Positions 38,745 through 46,463 of a DNA stretch of 64,000 bases are shown in pieces. How positions within the stretch are numbered: the first letter of the stretch is position 1; every line of letters begins with the position of its first letter. Source of the stretch: Flagellimonas_A sp039592695 (GTDB lineage: Bacteria > Bacteroidota > Bacteroidia > Flavobacteriales > Flavobacteriaceae). A program made the position numbers and the translations under genes. Location: positions 310,001 through 374,000 of the forward strand of contig NZ_JBBUTK010000001.1 in NCBI RefSeq assembly GCF_039592695.1. Direction: 5' to 3'. Below the pieces are notes generated by a model that was not told where the DNA came from, searched no databases, and saw only the letters and a list, made by a program, of their open reading frames with translations.

Positions 38745-41700
38745 ATGACAAGCAATCTTTTAACAATGATGGTAATGGCCGTCATTTTCACCGCTTCACA
38801 AACCATTTTTTCCCAAGAAAAAGAAAAAGATTCTACGAAAAAGGCGACCAAAGAATTGCCCTTAGAACCTGAACGCACGATTACATTCAACACCAAAGAG
38901 GGCACATGGATTTCTTTGGATGTAAGCCCAGATGGTAAAACCATTGTCTTTGATTTGATGGGTGACCTGTACATGATTCCGATTACAGGAGGAAAAGCTA
39001 CACAACTCACCTCGGGCATGGCCTATGATGTGCACCCGCGGTACAGCCCTGATGGAAAATCACTCCTTTTTATTTCTGACAAAAGCGGGTCGGACAATAT
39101 CTGGACAATGGATTTAGAAACGAAAGAGGACAAAAAGATTACCGAAGATAAAAGGCACAATTTTTTCTCGGCAGAATGGACACCAGATGGCGAGTATATC
39201 GTTGGAGTAAAGGGACGTAGGAACATCAAACCCCATATCTACCATAAAGATGGGGGCAAAGGCAGTCAGCTGGTCTCTGAGCCAAAAAACATGAAACTGA
39301 CAGATCCTGCGGTTGGCCCAGATGGCAAGCTGCTCTATTTTTCACAGCGCACCAATGCATGGAACTATAATGCCCAATTACCCCAGTATCAAATTGGTAC
39401 GTATGATATGGAAGACGGTGACATGGCGACCATAACCTCAAAATATGGCTCAGCTTTTACACCAACATTGTCGCCCGATGGCAAATGGCTGGTCTACGGC
39501 TCCCGTTATGAAGACGAGACCGGGCTTATACTCCGTGATTTGACAACAGGTGCCGAAGAATGGCTGGCCTATCCCGTGCAACGCGATGAACAAGAGTCGA
39601 TTGCACCTTTGGGGGTATTGCCGGCAATGTCGTTTACCCCAGACAGTAAAAATCTGGTGGTTTCCTACGGAGGAAAAATCCATTCCGTTTCTATCGAAAA
39701 CAAAACCGCCACCGAGATTCCTTTTGAGGTGGATGTAAAGCTTGATGTGGGGCCTTTGTTGGCTTTCAAATATCCTATTGAAGACACTGAGGAAGCCTTT
39801 GTGACGCAAATCCGCAATGCAAAACCCTCACCCGATGGAAGCAAACTGGCCTTTACGGCATTGAACCGATTGTACGTGATGGATTATCCCAATGGAACAC
39901 CGCGGCGTGTGACTTCAAACGATTTTATAGAGGCGCATCCTGCATGGTCACCCGACGGTAAATATTTGGCTTTCGCCACATGGAACAAAAATGAGGGTCA
40001 TTTGTACAAAGTGAACATTGATGGTAGGCCGAGACCGGTTCGGTTGACCAAGATAGCTGGGCTGTACACCTTTCCTGAATGGTCGTACAAAAGCAACCGT
40101 ATCGCCTTTCACCGTGGTAGCGCACAGGTTTTTGAAGATTTGGTCGGCCCGCTTTCAAGACGCACACAAGAAGACTTGGTCTGGGTAAGTTCAGAAGGGG
40201 GCGACATCAATTTCATTGACAAGAGCAAAGGCCGGTCACGACCCCATTTCACAAAGGTTGATGACCGCATCTATTTGCATGATGGTGAGCGGCAGTTGGT
40301 CTCCATCCGTTGGGATGGTACCGACCAAAAGGAGCACTTGAAACTCAAGGGAATCGAGACCTACGGTTCACAAGATGTTTTTCATGACAAGTTTGGTGGT
40401 CATGATATGTTGAAGAGTAATAATGGTGCAGAAGAGCCCGAAGACAAATCGTCACAACCCCAAGAGATCCGTATTTCGCCCGACGGCAAGTTCGCCTTGG
40501 CCAAAATCAACAACGATATTTTTCATGTGGCGATTCCACGTTACGGAAAAACGCCCACGGTTTCTGTGGCCGATGTCAAGAAATCAGCTTTTCCAGCGAT
40601 GAAACTGACGATTATCGGCGGGGAGTTTCCCGTGTGGTCCGATGATGGAAAAAAAGTACATTGGTCTCTCGGCGCCAGTCATTTCAGTTACGACATTGCT
40701 GACGGCAAGAAATTTTTAGATAGTCTCAGGGCTGTCAAAAAGAAGGAAAAGGAATTGAAAAAATCCGAAAAGGAAAACGATTCCACCGACACAGATAAAA
40801 AAGACGACGAAAAAAAAGAAGAGCCAAAATTCAGGCCCGAAGAGCACAAAATTAAGGTTCCGTATAAGAAAGATACCCCAAAGGGTACCGTGCTTTTAAA
40901 AGGAGGCCGTTTGATTACCATGAACAGCAAAGAGGTCATCGAAAATGGGGATATCTTGATTGAGAACAACCGTATCAAGGCCATCGGCGGTTCGGGTAGT
41001 TTGACGATGCCAGATGGTACAAAAACGATTGATATTTCTGGGAAGACGGTTGTCCCTGGTTTTGTGGACACCCATGCACACATGCGTCCGGCATGGGGCA
41101 TTCATAAAGACCAAGTATGGTCATATACGGCCAATCTGGCCTATGGCGTGACCACCACTCGTGACCCACAGACAGGAACCACAGATGTTTTGACCTATTC
41201 AGACATGGTCGAGGCGGGCATGCTCGATGGTCCCCGAATCTACAGTACGGGTCCAGGCCTTGGTTTTTGGTTCTATAAACTGACCAGTTTGGAGCAGACC
41301 AAAGAAGTGCTCAAGCAATACAGTGATTATTTTGATACCAAGACCATAAAAATGTATTTGGTGGGCAATCGCCAACACCGTCAATGGGTCATCGAAGCCA
41401 GTAATGAATTGAAATTGATGCCCACTACCGAAGGGGGCCTTGATTTTAAGTTGAACATGACCCAGCTGGTTGATGGGTATCCCGGGCATGAGCATAGCTA
41501 TCCGATTTATCCGATTTATGAGGATGTGCTCAAGGCTACTGCTGAATCGAAAATGGCGGTCACACCCACACTTTTGGTGTCGTACGGCGGACCGTGGGCC
41601 GAGAATTATTATTATTCGACAGAGGATGTATGGGGCGATGAGAAGATAAAGCATTTCACTCCCTACAGCGATTTGGCCAGAAAGGCACGGCGTAGACCAG

Positions 41701-42140
41701 GTTGGTTTATGGATGAGGAGCACGTATTTCAGAAACATGCCGAATTTATGGCAGAGCTTGTCCAAGCCGGTGGTTTGGCAGGTGTCGGGAGCCATGGACA
41801 ACTACAGGGCCTTGGTTTTCATTGGGAATTGTGGAGCGTTGCCAGCGGTGGTATGAACAATCGCGATGCGCTTCGCGTAGCGACCATCATCGGGGCCGAG
41901 GCCATCGGTCTAGATAAAGATTTAGGAAGCTTGGAAGCTGGAAAACTGGCCGATATCGTGATATTGGACAAAAACCCATTGGATAACCTGCGGCACACCA
42001 ATACCGTGACCCATGTCATTAAAAACGGAACGGTCTACGAAGCAGATACCTTAAATGAAATTTGGCCCGAGGAGCGAAAGGCCGAATCTTTTGAATGGCA
42101 AATAGAAAAACCAGAGAATTTGCCTGGTGTAAAAAAGTAG
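38745..42140 (+). CDS. Secreted TolB-propeller/amidohydrolase fusion protein
   Basis: 1131 residues. Signal peptide (about 1-24); beta-propeller of PD40/TolB-like repeats (about 40-640), with the recurring SPDGK core at DVSPDGKTIVFDLMG, RYSPDGKSLLFISD, WSPDGKYLAFATW and RISPDGKFALAK; a Lys/Glu linker (about 665-705); then an amidohydrolase domain with VDTHAHMRP (about 773-781) as the metal HxH, GHEHSYP and GSHGQLQGLGFHWELW near the end. The last replaces the usual GSD motif, as in this fusion family. Expected to hydrolyse an amide or ester outside the cytoplasm, perhaps a peptide. The partial gene at 62912 encodes a related catalytic domain. Confidence 0.87.
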   Translation: MTSNLLTMMVMAVIFTASQTIFSQEKEKDSTKKATKELPLEPERTITFNTKEGTWISLDVSPDGKTIVFDLMGDLYMIPITGGKATQLTSGMAYDVHPRYSPDGKSLLFISDKSGSDNIWTMDLETKEDKKITEDKRHNFFSAEWTPDGEYIVGVKGRRNIKPHIYHKDGGKGSQLVSEPKNMKLTDPAVGPDGKLLYFSQRTNAWNYNAQLPQYQIGTYDMEDGDMATITSKYGSAFTPTLSPDGKWLVYGSRYEDETGLILRDLTTGAEEWLAYPVQRDEQESIAPLGVLPAMSFTPDSKNLVVSYGGKIHSVSIENKTATEIPFEVDVKLDVGPLLAFKYPIEDTEEAFVTQIRNAKPSPDGSKLAFTALNRLYVMDYPNGTPRRVTSNDFIEAHPAWSPDGKYLAFATWNKNEGHLYKVNIDGRPRPVRLTKIAGLYTFPEWSYKSNRIAFHRGSAQVFEDLVGPLSRRTQEDLVWVSSEGGDINFIDKSKGRSRPHFTKVDDRIYLHDGERQLVSIRWDGTDQKEHLKLKGIETYGSQDVFHDKFGGHDMLKSNNGAEEPEDKSSQPQEIRISPDGKFALAKINNDIFHVAIPRYGKTPTVSVADVKKSAFPAMKLTIIGGEFPVWSDDGKKVHWSLGASHFSYDIADGKKFLDSLRAVKKKEKELKKSEKENDSTDTDKKDDEKKEEPKFRPEEHKIKVPYKKDTPKGTVLLKGGRLITMNSKEVIENGDILIENNRIKAIGGSGSLTMPDGTKTIDISGKTVVPGFVDTHAHMRPAWGIHKDQVWSYTANLAYGVTTTRDPQTGTTDVLTYSDMVEAGMLDGPRIYSTGPGLGFWFYKLTSLEQTKEVLKQYSDYFDTKTIKMYLVGNRQHRQWVIEASNELKLMPTTEGGLDFKLNMTQLVDGYPGHEHSYPIYPIYEDVLKATAESKMAVTPTLLVSYGGPWAENYYYSTEDVWGDEKIKHFTPYSDLARKARRRPGWFMDEEHVFQKHAEFMAELVQAGGLAGVGSHGQLQGLGFHWELWSVASGGMNNRDALRVATIIGAEAIGLDKDLGSLEAGKLADIVILDKNPLDNLRHTNTVTHVIKNGTVYEADTLNEIWPEERKAESFEWQIEKPENLPGVKK

Positions 42141-42264
42141 AAATATACTTTGTTACAGTTTCAGACGTATATTTCGGTAAGAAATTGTCTATGTGCAATC
42201 TAGCTCATTTTAAGGCTGGTACATTGAAACCAATTATGAAACGGCAATGAGTGGTAGCCGGTTT

Positions 42265-42705
42265 TTATAGCTTATCACTCCAAGGCTTTATAAAAAATCC
42301 AGCAAGTTTGTTTTCTGCATCAAGAACCGTTCTGATTTCAATAGCTGCATTGGATTCAAAATCACCCATGAACCTATAAATCATGTAGTTTTTTTCATCG
42401 GTACCTACCATAAGCGATTCAAATTTCAGACCTTCATAGTCACCGAATAGGTTTTTAATGGTCTTGTAAGACTCCTTTTGAACCGATTCGCTCAATCCAT
42501 TAATCATTTGAGTTGTTGCCTCTTTTTCGTTTAAGCTGTAAAACCCGCCATTTCTCTGCTCCGTAAGGATTTTGTTTGATAAATTCCTCGCTAATTCGAG
42601 AGTTTCTCTATCTATTTCGGTTTCATCTACCTCTATGTATTTTGTTTGACAACTTACGGAAGTCAAGGCAAAAAAAATCAATACTCTATATATTACCGTT
42701 TTCAT
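42265..42705 (-). CDS. Small lipoprotein, unknown function
   Basis: 146 residues from ATG 42705; an ORF extending to 42780 overlaps the upstream hexosaminidase gene. Signal MKTVIYRVLIFFALTSVSC with Cys19 as the lipid site, followed by QTKYIEVDET. The mature domain is mixed alpha/beta with GDYEGLKFESLMVGTD and NYMIYRFMGDFESNAAIEIR, resembling small DUF3887-like folds, but I cannot name a family. It starts one base after the stop of the GH20 gene, so it is co-transcribed as the last gene of the carbohydrate run. Confidence 0.75.
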   Translation of the reverse strand: MKTVIYRVLIFFALTSVSCQTKYIEVDETEIDRETLELARNLSNKILTEQRNGGFYSLNEKEATTQMINGLSESVQKESYKTIKNLFGDYEGLKFESLMVGTDEKNYMIYRFMGDFESNAAIEIRTVLDAENKLAGFFIKPWSDKL

Positions 42706-42706
42706 G

Positions 42707-44323
42707 TCAGTCTTTTTTGATTTCCCGATAGGTGTACGTGTTCTCTTTCCAGTCAATAAGCTTTGAAGGATAGTAGTCAACTTTCATACGGTCTAAAAAC
42801 GGGGTCTGTTGGGCCAACCGTTTTTTATAGTCCTGCCAATCTCGGTTTTCAGTGGAGGTCCACCCCAACTCGGCATATCCGATTGCCCTCGGGAATGCCA
42901 GATATTCCATTTCGGCACTGTTGCTGATGGTCTCTGACCAAAGCGGGGCCTCGATACCTAAAATATTCTCTTTTGGTAAGCCTTTGACATAAGAATTCGG
43001 ATTCCAATTGTAGGCGGTATCCACAGGAATGTACGCCGCCCAATGCAACCCGTATTCAGAAAGTGTATCGTACTGCATGTCTAGATATGTCTTATGTGCG
43101 GGAGAAAATATGATGTTGTTGCCTTTTTTTGCGGCCTTGATGGCGTTTGTAGAATCGCTCCAAAACTGCACCACAGAAGTGGAATCAAGGTCAGCTTGAA
43201 CGATTTCTTCCCAACCAACCATTGTTTTGTCGTGTTTGTTCACGATTTTTTCCACTTTTTCTACAAAATGGATATAATCGTCCTTTTTGGTCACATGGCT
43301 CTCGTCACCACCGATGTGAAAATATTTGCTAGGAGAAATGGCCGCAATTTCTCGAACGACATCATCCAAAAAAGCATAAACGGTATCTTTTCGGGCATCA
43401 AAGGTGCTGAATCCCACTCGGGTGCCCGTATAATTTTTTACGGCCTTGCCATTGCCATTTAAAAAGGGATAGCTGAACGAGGCGGCATTGGTATGCCCTG
43501 GCATATCAACCTCGGGAATGATTTCGATATGGCGTTCAGCGGCATAGGTCACCAAATCTTTGAAATCTTCTTGGGTGTAAAACCCGCCCTTGCCACCACC
43601 CACTTCGGTCTGTGCGCCCACTTCGGTCAATTTGGGCCACGATTTGATTTCAATGCGCCACCCTTGGTCGTCGGTCAAGTGCATGTGAAATTTGTTGTAC
43701 TTGTAGTAGGCGAGCAGGTCGATGAACCTTTTGACCTCCTCGACACTAAAAAAATGCCGAGCCACATCGAGCATCGCCCCACGATATTCAAAACTTGGCG
43801 CATCGATGATTTTACCCGAGGGAATCAACCATAAGGGCTGTTCGGCCAAGGTATCGTTGCTGGCCTCTGGCAGCAGTTGGCGTAACGTTTGAATGCCCCT
43901 GAAGGCACCTGCGGCCGTTTTGGCGTTCAATAAAATGGAGTCATTTTTGATGTACAGCTGATAGGCCTCATTAGCATCTGATTGCAGTGAATCGGTCTGG
44001 TTGATATAAATGATGCGTTCGATGGTTTCATCATCGTCGCCGTTTACCGGCAAATCAAGCTGTAGCTGATTTTTTATTTTTTTGGCCAGAAACTGACCAA
44101 CTTCTTCAAAGCCAGCTGAGGTTTGATTGGTGAAAATGGCCGTTTTTGCATCCAGACCGAAGGCACTGTTGGTCGGAATGACCTCCAAAGGTTTCGGAAT
44201 CAACGGTGCGGCTGCCAAATCGGTCTTTGGATATTCGATTTTGGCTTTTTCCTGTACACAAGCGATAAAACTAAGTGTGGTGGAGAGCAAGAACACACTT
44301 TTCAGTACGGCTGACTTTATCAT
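42707..44323 (-). CDS. Beta-N-acetylhexosaminidase, GH20 lipoprotein
   Basis: 538 residues. Lipoprotein signal with SFIAC (Cys22). An N-terminal GH20b-type alpha/beta domain (about 35-150) precedes the GH20 barrel from RGAMLDVARHFFSVEEVKRF (about 181-200). HMHLTDDQGWRIEI and the catalytic pair in HIGGDESHVTK (about 337-347; Asp and Glu) are present, and W-rich sugar subsites follow (GWEEI, QFWSDS). Acts by substrate-assisted hydrolysis of terminal GlcNAc or GalNAc from chitin fragments, glycoproteins or peptidoglycan on the cell surface. Confidence 0.94.
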   Translation of the reverse strand: MIKSAVLKSVFLLSTTLSFIACVQEKAKIEYPKTDLAAAPLIPKPLEVIPTNSAFGLDAKTAIFTNQTSAGFEEVGQFLAKKIKNQLQLDLPVNGDDDETIERIIYINQTDSLQSDANEAYQLYIKNDSILLNAKTAAGAFRGIQTLRQLLPEASNDTLAEQPLWLIPSGKIIDAPSFEYRGAMLDVARHFFSVEEVKRFIDLLAYYKYNKFHMHLTDDQGWRIEIKSWPKLTEVGAQTEVGGGKGGFYTQEDFKDLVTYAAERHIEIIPEVDMPGHTNAASFSYPFLNGNGKAVKNYTGTRVGFSTFDARKDTVYAFLDDVVREIAAISPSKYFHIGGDESHVTKKDDYIHFVEKVEKIVNKHDKTMVGWEEIVQADLDSTSVVQFWSDSTNAIKAAKKGNNIIFSPAHKTYLDMQYDTLSEYGLHWAAYIPVDTAYNWNPNSYVKGLPKENILGIEAPLWSETISNSAEMEYLAFPRAIGYAELGWTSTENRDWQDYKKRLAQQTPFLDRMKVDYYPSKLIDWKENTYTYREIKKD

Positions 44324-44403
44324 ATTTATGGGTTATTGGGGTTCAAGATAGTGGATATGCCCGAAAGACTTCTGTACTATCTTGTCAATTTTATAGCTTA
44401 CCC

Positions 44404-44469
44404 GAAAATCGAGATTTATAATGCTCCGATGCTTGCGTCGAAATCTAAGATAGGTTTCCATCTAATGCC
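44404..44469. repeat. 65-bp dispersed intergenic repeat, copy B
   Basis: AATCGAGATTTATAATGCTCC...TTGCGTCGAAATCTAAG...GGTTTCC...AATGCC, nearly the same as 18614-18679. It sits in the 183-bp gap between the GH20 and SGNH genes, which holds nothing else apart from the palindrome at 44475. Confidence 0.65.
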
Positions 44470-44474
44470 TCATG

Positions 44475-44492
44475 TCTCGATAGCTATCGGGA
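44475..44492. repeat. Palindrome TCTCGATAGCTATCGGGA
   Basis: CGATAGCTATCG is a perfect 12-bp palindrome, extended by further pairs to 18 bp. It follows the SGNH gene's stop on the minus strand but has no T run; a hairpin at the transcript end is possible. Confidence 0.5.
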
Positions 44493-44506
44493 TTGCCCAA
44501 GATAGT

Positions 44507-45151
44507 TTACTCCACATACGTTTTAAGTGCTTGATACCACAGCTCATACCCTGAGGGATTCATGTGCAGACCATCTTCTATAAAAAGTGTTCGGTTCAAT
44601 TTTCGGCCGTTGAGCATGACAGACCAGACATCGGCATAGTAGAGGTGCTCGTTCTTATTGGCCCATTTTTCGAGTCTTCGGTTCAGTCTTCGGTAACGGC
44701 CCTTGAATTTCCAACGGGCGATGCTGGGTTTGGTTGAAATCAATACAATTTCTGTATTCGGGTTTGTGGAATGTATCCGCGTTACAATATCGTTGAAGAC
44801 CGATAGAATCTGTCTAGGTCTTTTTTTGTCGGAAATGTCATTATCACCCTCATAGATGAACACTTTTTTGGGTCGGTACTTCAACACCAAATCATCAAGA
44901 TGCACCAAAAGGTCGTAGGCCTGTGAACCGCCAAACCCCGTATTTAGAATTTGATGGTTCGGAAAGCGTTCTTGCAAATCTGCCCAAAGGCGTATGCTTG
45001 AGCTTCCCGTGAAGACGATGGTTTCTTTGGAAGCATTCCAAAGCGAGTCATATTTTTTGGTGATAGAAGCGACCTCTTCTTTAAAATTCTCGCTCTCTTG
45101 GGCATATAAACATCCCATCCCAAGAAAAAGAACACAAAAAAAATTTCTCAA
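44507..45151 (-). CDS. Secreted SGNH/GDSL-type esterase
   Basis: 214 residues. Signal peptide (MRNFFCVLFLGMGCLYAQ), then SGNH blocks: IVFTGSSSIRLW (about 45-56; the nucleophile is within GSSS), GFGGSQ (about 73-78; Gly), EGDND (about 100-104; Asn), and IEDGLHMNPSGYELW (about 192-206; Asp-His pair). Belongs to the PAF-acetylhydrolase-like lipase/esterase group. Together with the neighbouring alpha/beta hydrolase it probably removes acyl groups from sugars before the GH3 and GH20 enzymes act. Confidence 0.88.
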   Translation of the reverse strand: MRNFFCVLFLGMGCLYAQESENFKEEVASITKKYDSLWNASKETIVFTGSSSIRLWADLQERFPNHQILNTGFGGSQAYDLLVHLDDLVLKYRPKKVFIYEGDNDISDKKRPRQILSVFNDIVTRIHSTNPNTEIVLISTKPSIARWKFKGRYRRLNRRLEKWANKNEHLYYADVWSVMLNGRKLNRTLFIEDGLHMNPSGYELWYQALKTYVE

Positions 45152-45160
45152 AGCAATTGG

Positions 45161-46036
45161 TTATGGATTGACAATACCTTGCGCCATGGCCCATTCATGA
45201 AAGCGCTCTATCCAAGTATCGGAGGGCAATCCCTGATCTTTCATTCCGAAACCGTGCCCACCCTTGCTGTACATTTGAAGGGCAACGGGTTTCCCTTTTT
45301 CTAAAAACGAATTGTACAGTGCCACAGAGCCGCGGGCCAATCCGAGCGGGTCATCAGTCGCACAAATGATAAATGCTGGAGGGGCATCGTCTTTTGCGGG
45401 CTGCACGGGCATGGCATCATACCAGTAATAGACAGGCACCAAAAAATCTGGTCTTGTCTTTTCATCATAATTGTATGCCACTCCCATGGCCACTGCCCCT
45501 CCAGCAGAAAAACCCATAAATCCGATTTTATTGGGATTGATTCCGTATGAAGTTGCATTCTCACGAACATGTGAAATGGCGTTCAGGCCATCTTGTATGG
45601 AATAGGGGATGACCTCTGCCACGTTTTTCATCAACTGTTGTGGATTCTCATTGCCCAATTTCATGATTTCGGCGGCACCATCTTCACCAGTGGGCACCAA
45701 TCGATAGCGCAGTACGAAAGTGGTAATGCCACGTTCGGCCAACCATTGGCCCACATCATTGCCCTCACTGTTGATGCTGAGGCCGTAAAGGCCACCCCCG
45801 GGAGCGACGATTACCGCGACCCCAGTATTCTTGGCTTCGTCAGCTTTAAAGACTCGCATGGTGGGCGCGGACACATTGGTCACCACCTCGGTCTGCCAGA
45901 CATTGGAGTAATATTGTTTTTCATCATTCTCCCAAGTCACCTCTTCTGCCTTGTCATAAGGCAATTTGATGAATTCTTGGGAAAAAGAGGTTAGGGTGCA
46001 TAGCAGAATTCCTGTTGAAATAAGTATTGATTTCAT
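45161..46036 (-). CDS. Secreted alpha/beta hydrolase (carbohydrate esterase type)
   Basis: 291 residues. Signal peptide (about 1-19), oxyanion block IVAPGGGLYGLSIN (about 76-89), nucleophile elbow GFSAGGAVAMG (about 174-184), a catalytic Asp region ICATDDPL (about 226-233) and His in GGHGFGM (about 259-265). Similar to acetyl-xylan-esterase-like BD-FAE hydrolases, often mislabelled endo-xylanase. Its start is 48 bases after the DUF2200 gene and its stop nine bases before the SGNH gene, so these are one transcriptional unit. Confidence 0.87.
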   Translation of the reverse strand: MKSILISTGILLCTLTSFSQEFIKLPYDKAEEVTWENDEKQYYSNVWQTEVVTNVSAPTMRVFKADEAKNTGVAVIVAPGGGLYGLSINSEGNDVGQWLAERGITTFVLRYRLVPTGEDGAAEIMKLGNENPQQLMKNVAEVIPYSIQDGLNAISHVRENATSYGINPNKIGFMGFSAGGAVAMGVAYNYDEKTRPDFLVPVYYWYDAMPVQPAKDDAPPAFIICATDDPLGLARGSVALYNSFLEKGKPVALQMYSKGGHGFGMKDQGLPSDTWIERFHEWAMAQGIVNP

Positions 46037-46084
46037 GAAAGATGAATGTTTTCCTAAAAATATAGATTTATGCCCATAGCCCTT

Positions 46085-46447
46085 CTACTTTCTTAAAATT
46101 TTCTCCATTTTCCTGCCCTTGGCCAACTCATCAATCAATTTATCCAAATAACGTGCTTGTTTGGTAAGCGGGGTTGTGATTTCTTCGATGCGATAACCAC
46201 AAATCACGCCTTTGATCAATTCTGCATTGGGATGCAATGTGGCTTTGGCGAAAAAGGTTTCAAAAGTGGCCTTTTCATCAATCAGCTCTTGCAGCTTGTT
46301 ATCATCAAAACCGGTCAGCCATTCGATTACCTGATGCAATTCTTCTTTGGTTCTGCCCTTTTTTTCTACTTTATTGACATAATGCGGATAAACCGATACG
46401 AAAGTCAATTCTGCCACCCGTTTATCGTGTTCTGGTGTTGTTGCCAT
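46085..46447 (-). CDS. DUF2200 domain protein
   Basis: 120 residues, no signal peptide. VYPHYVNKVEKKGRTKEELH (about 18-37), IEWLTGFD and LIKGVICGYRIEEI match DUF2200, a small cytoplasmic family of unknown function found across bacteria. It sits 16 bases downstream of the GH3 gene, in the middle of secreted hydrolase genes; this may be chance. Confidence 0.85.
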   Translation of the reverse strand: MATTPEHDKRVAELTFVSVYPHYVNKVEKKGRTKEELHQVIEWLTGFDDNKLQELIDEKATFETFFAKATLHPNAELIKGVICGYRIEEITTPLTKQARYLDKLIDELAKGRKMEKILRK

Positions 46448-46463
46448 ATTGTCATCATTGTTT

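Noticed and set aside
38687..38872. 61-codon plus-strand frame before the TolB fusion
   Set aside because: Overlaps the signal peptide region of the large gene in another frame and has no coding character.
41199..41801. 200-codon minus-strand open frame
   Set aside because: Lies inside the amidohydrolase domain of the 38745 gene in antisense; no domain and no start context.
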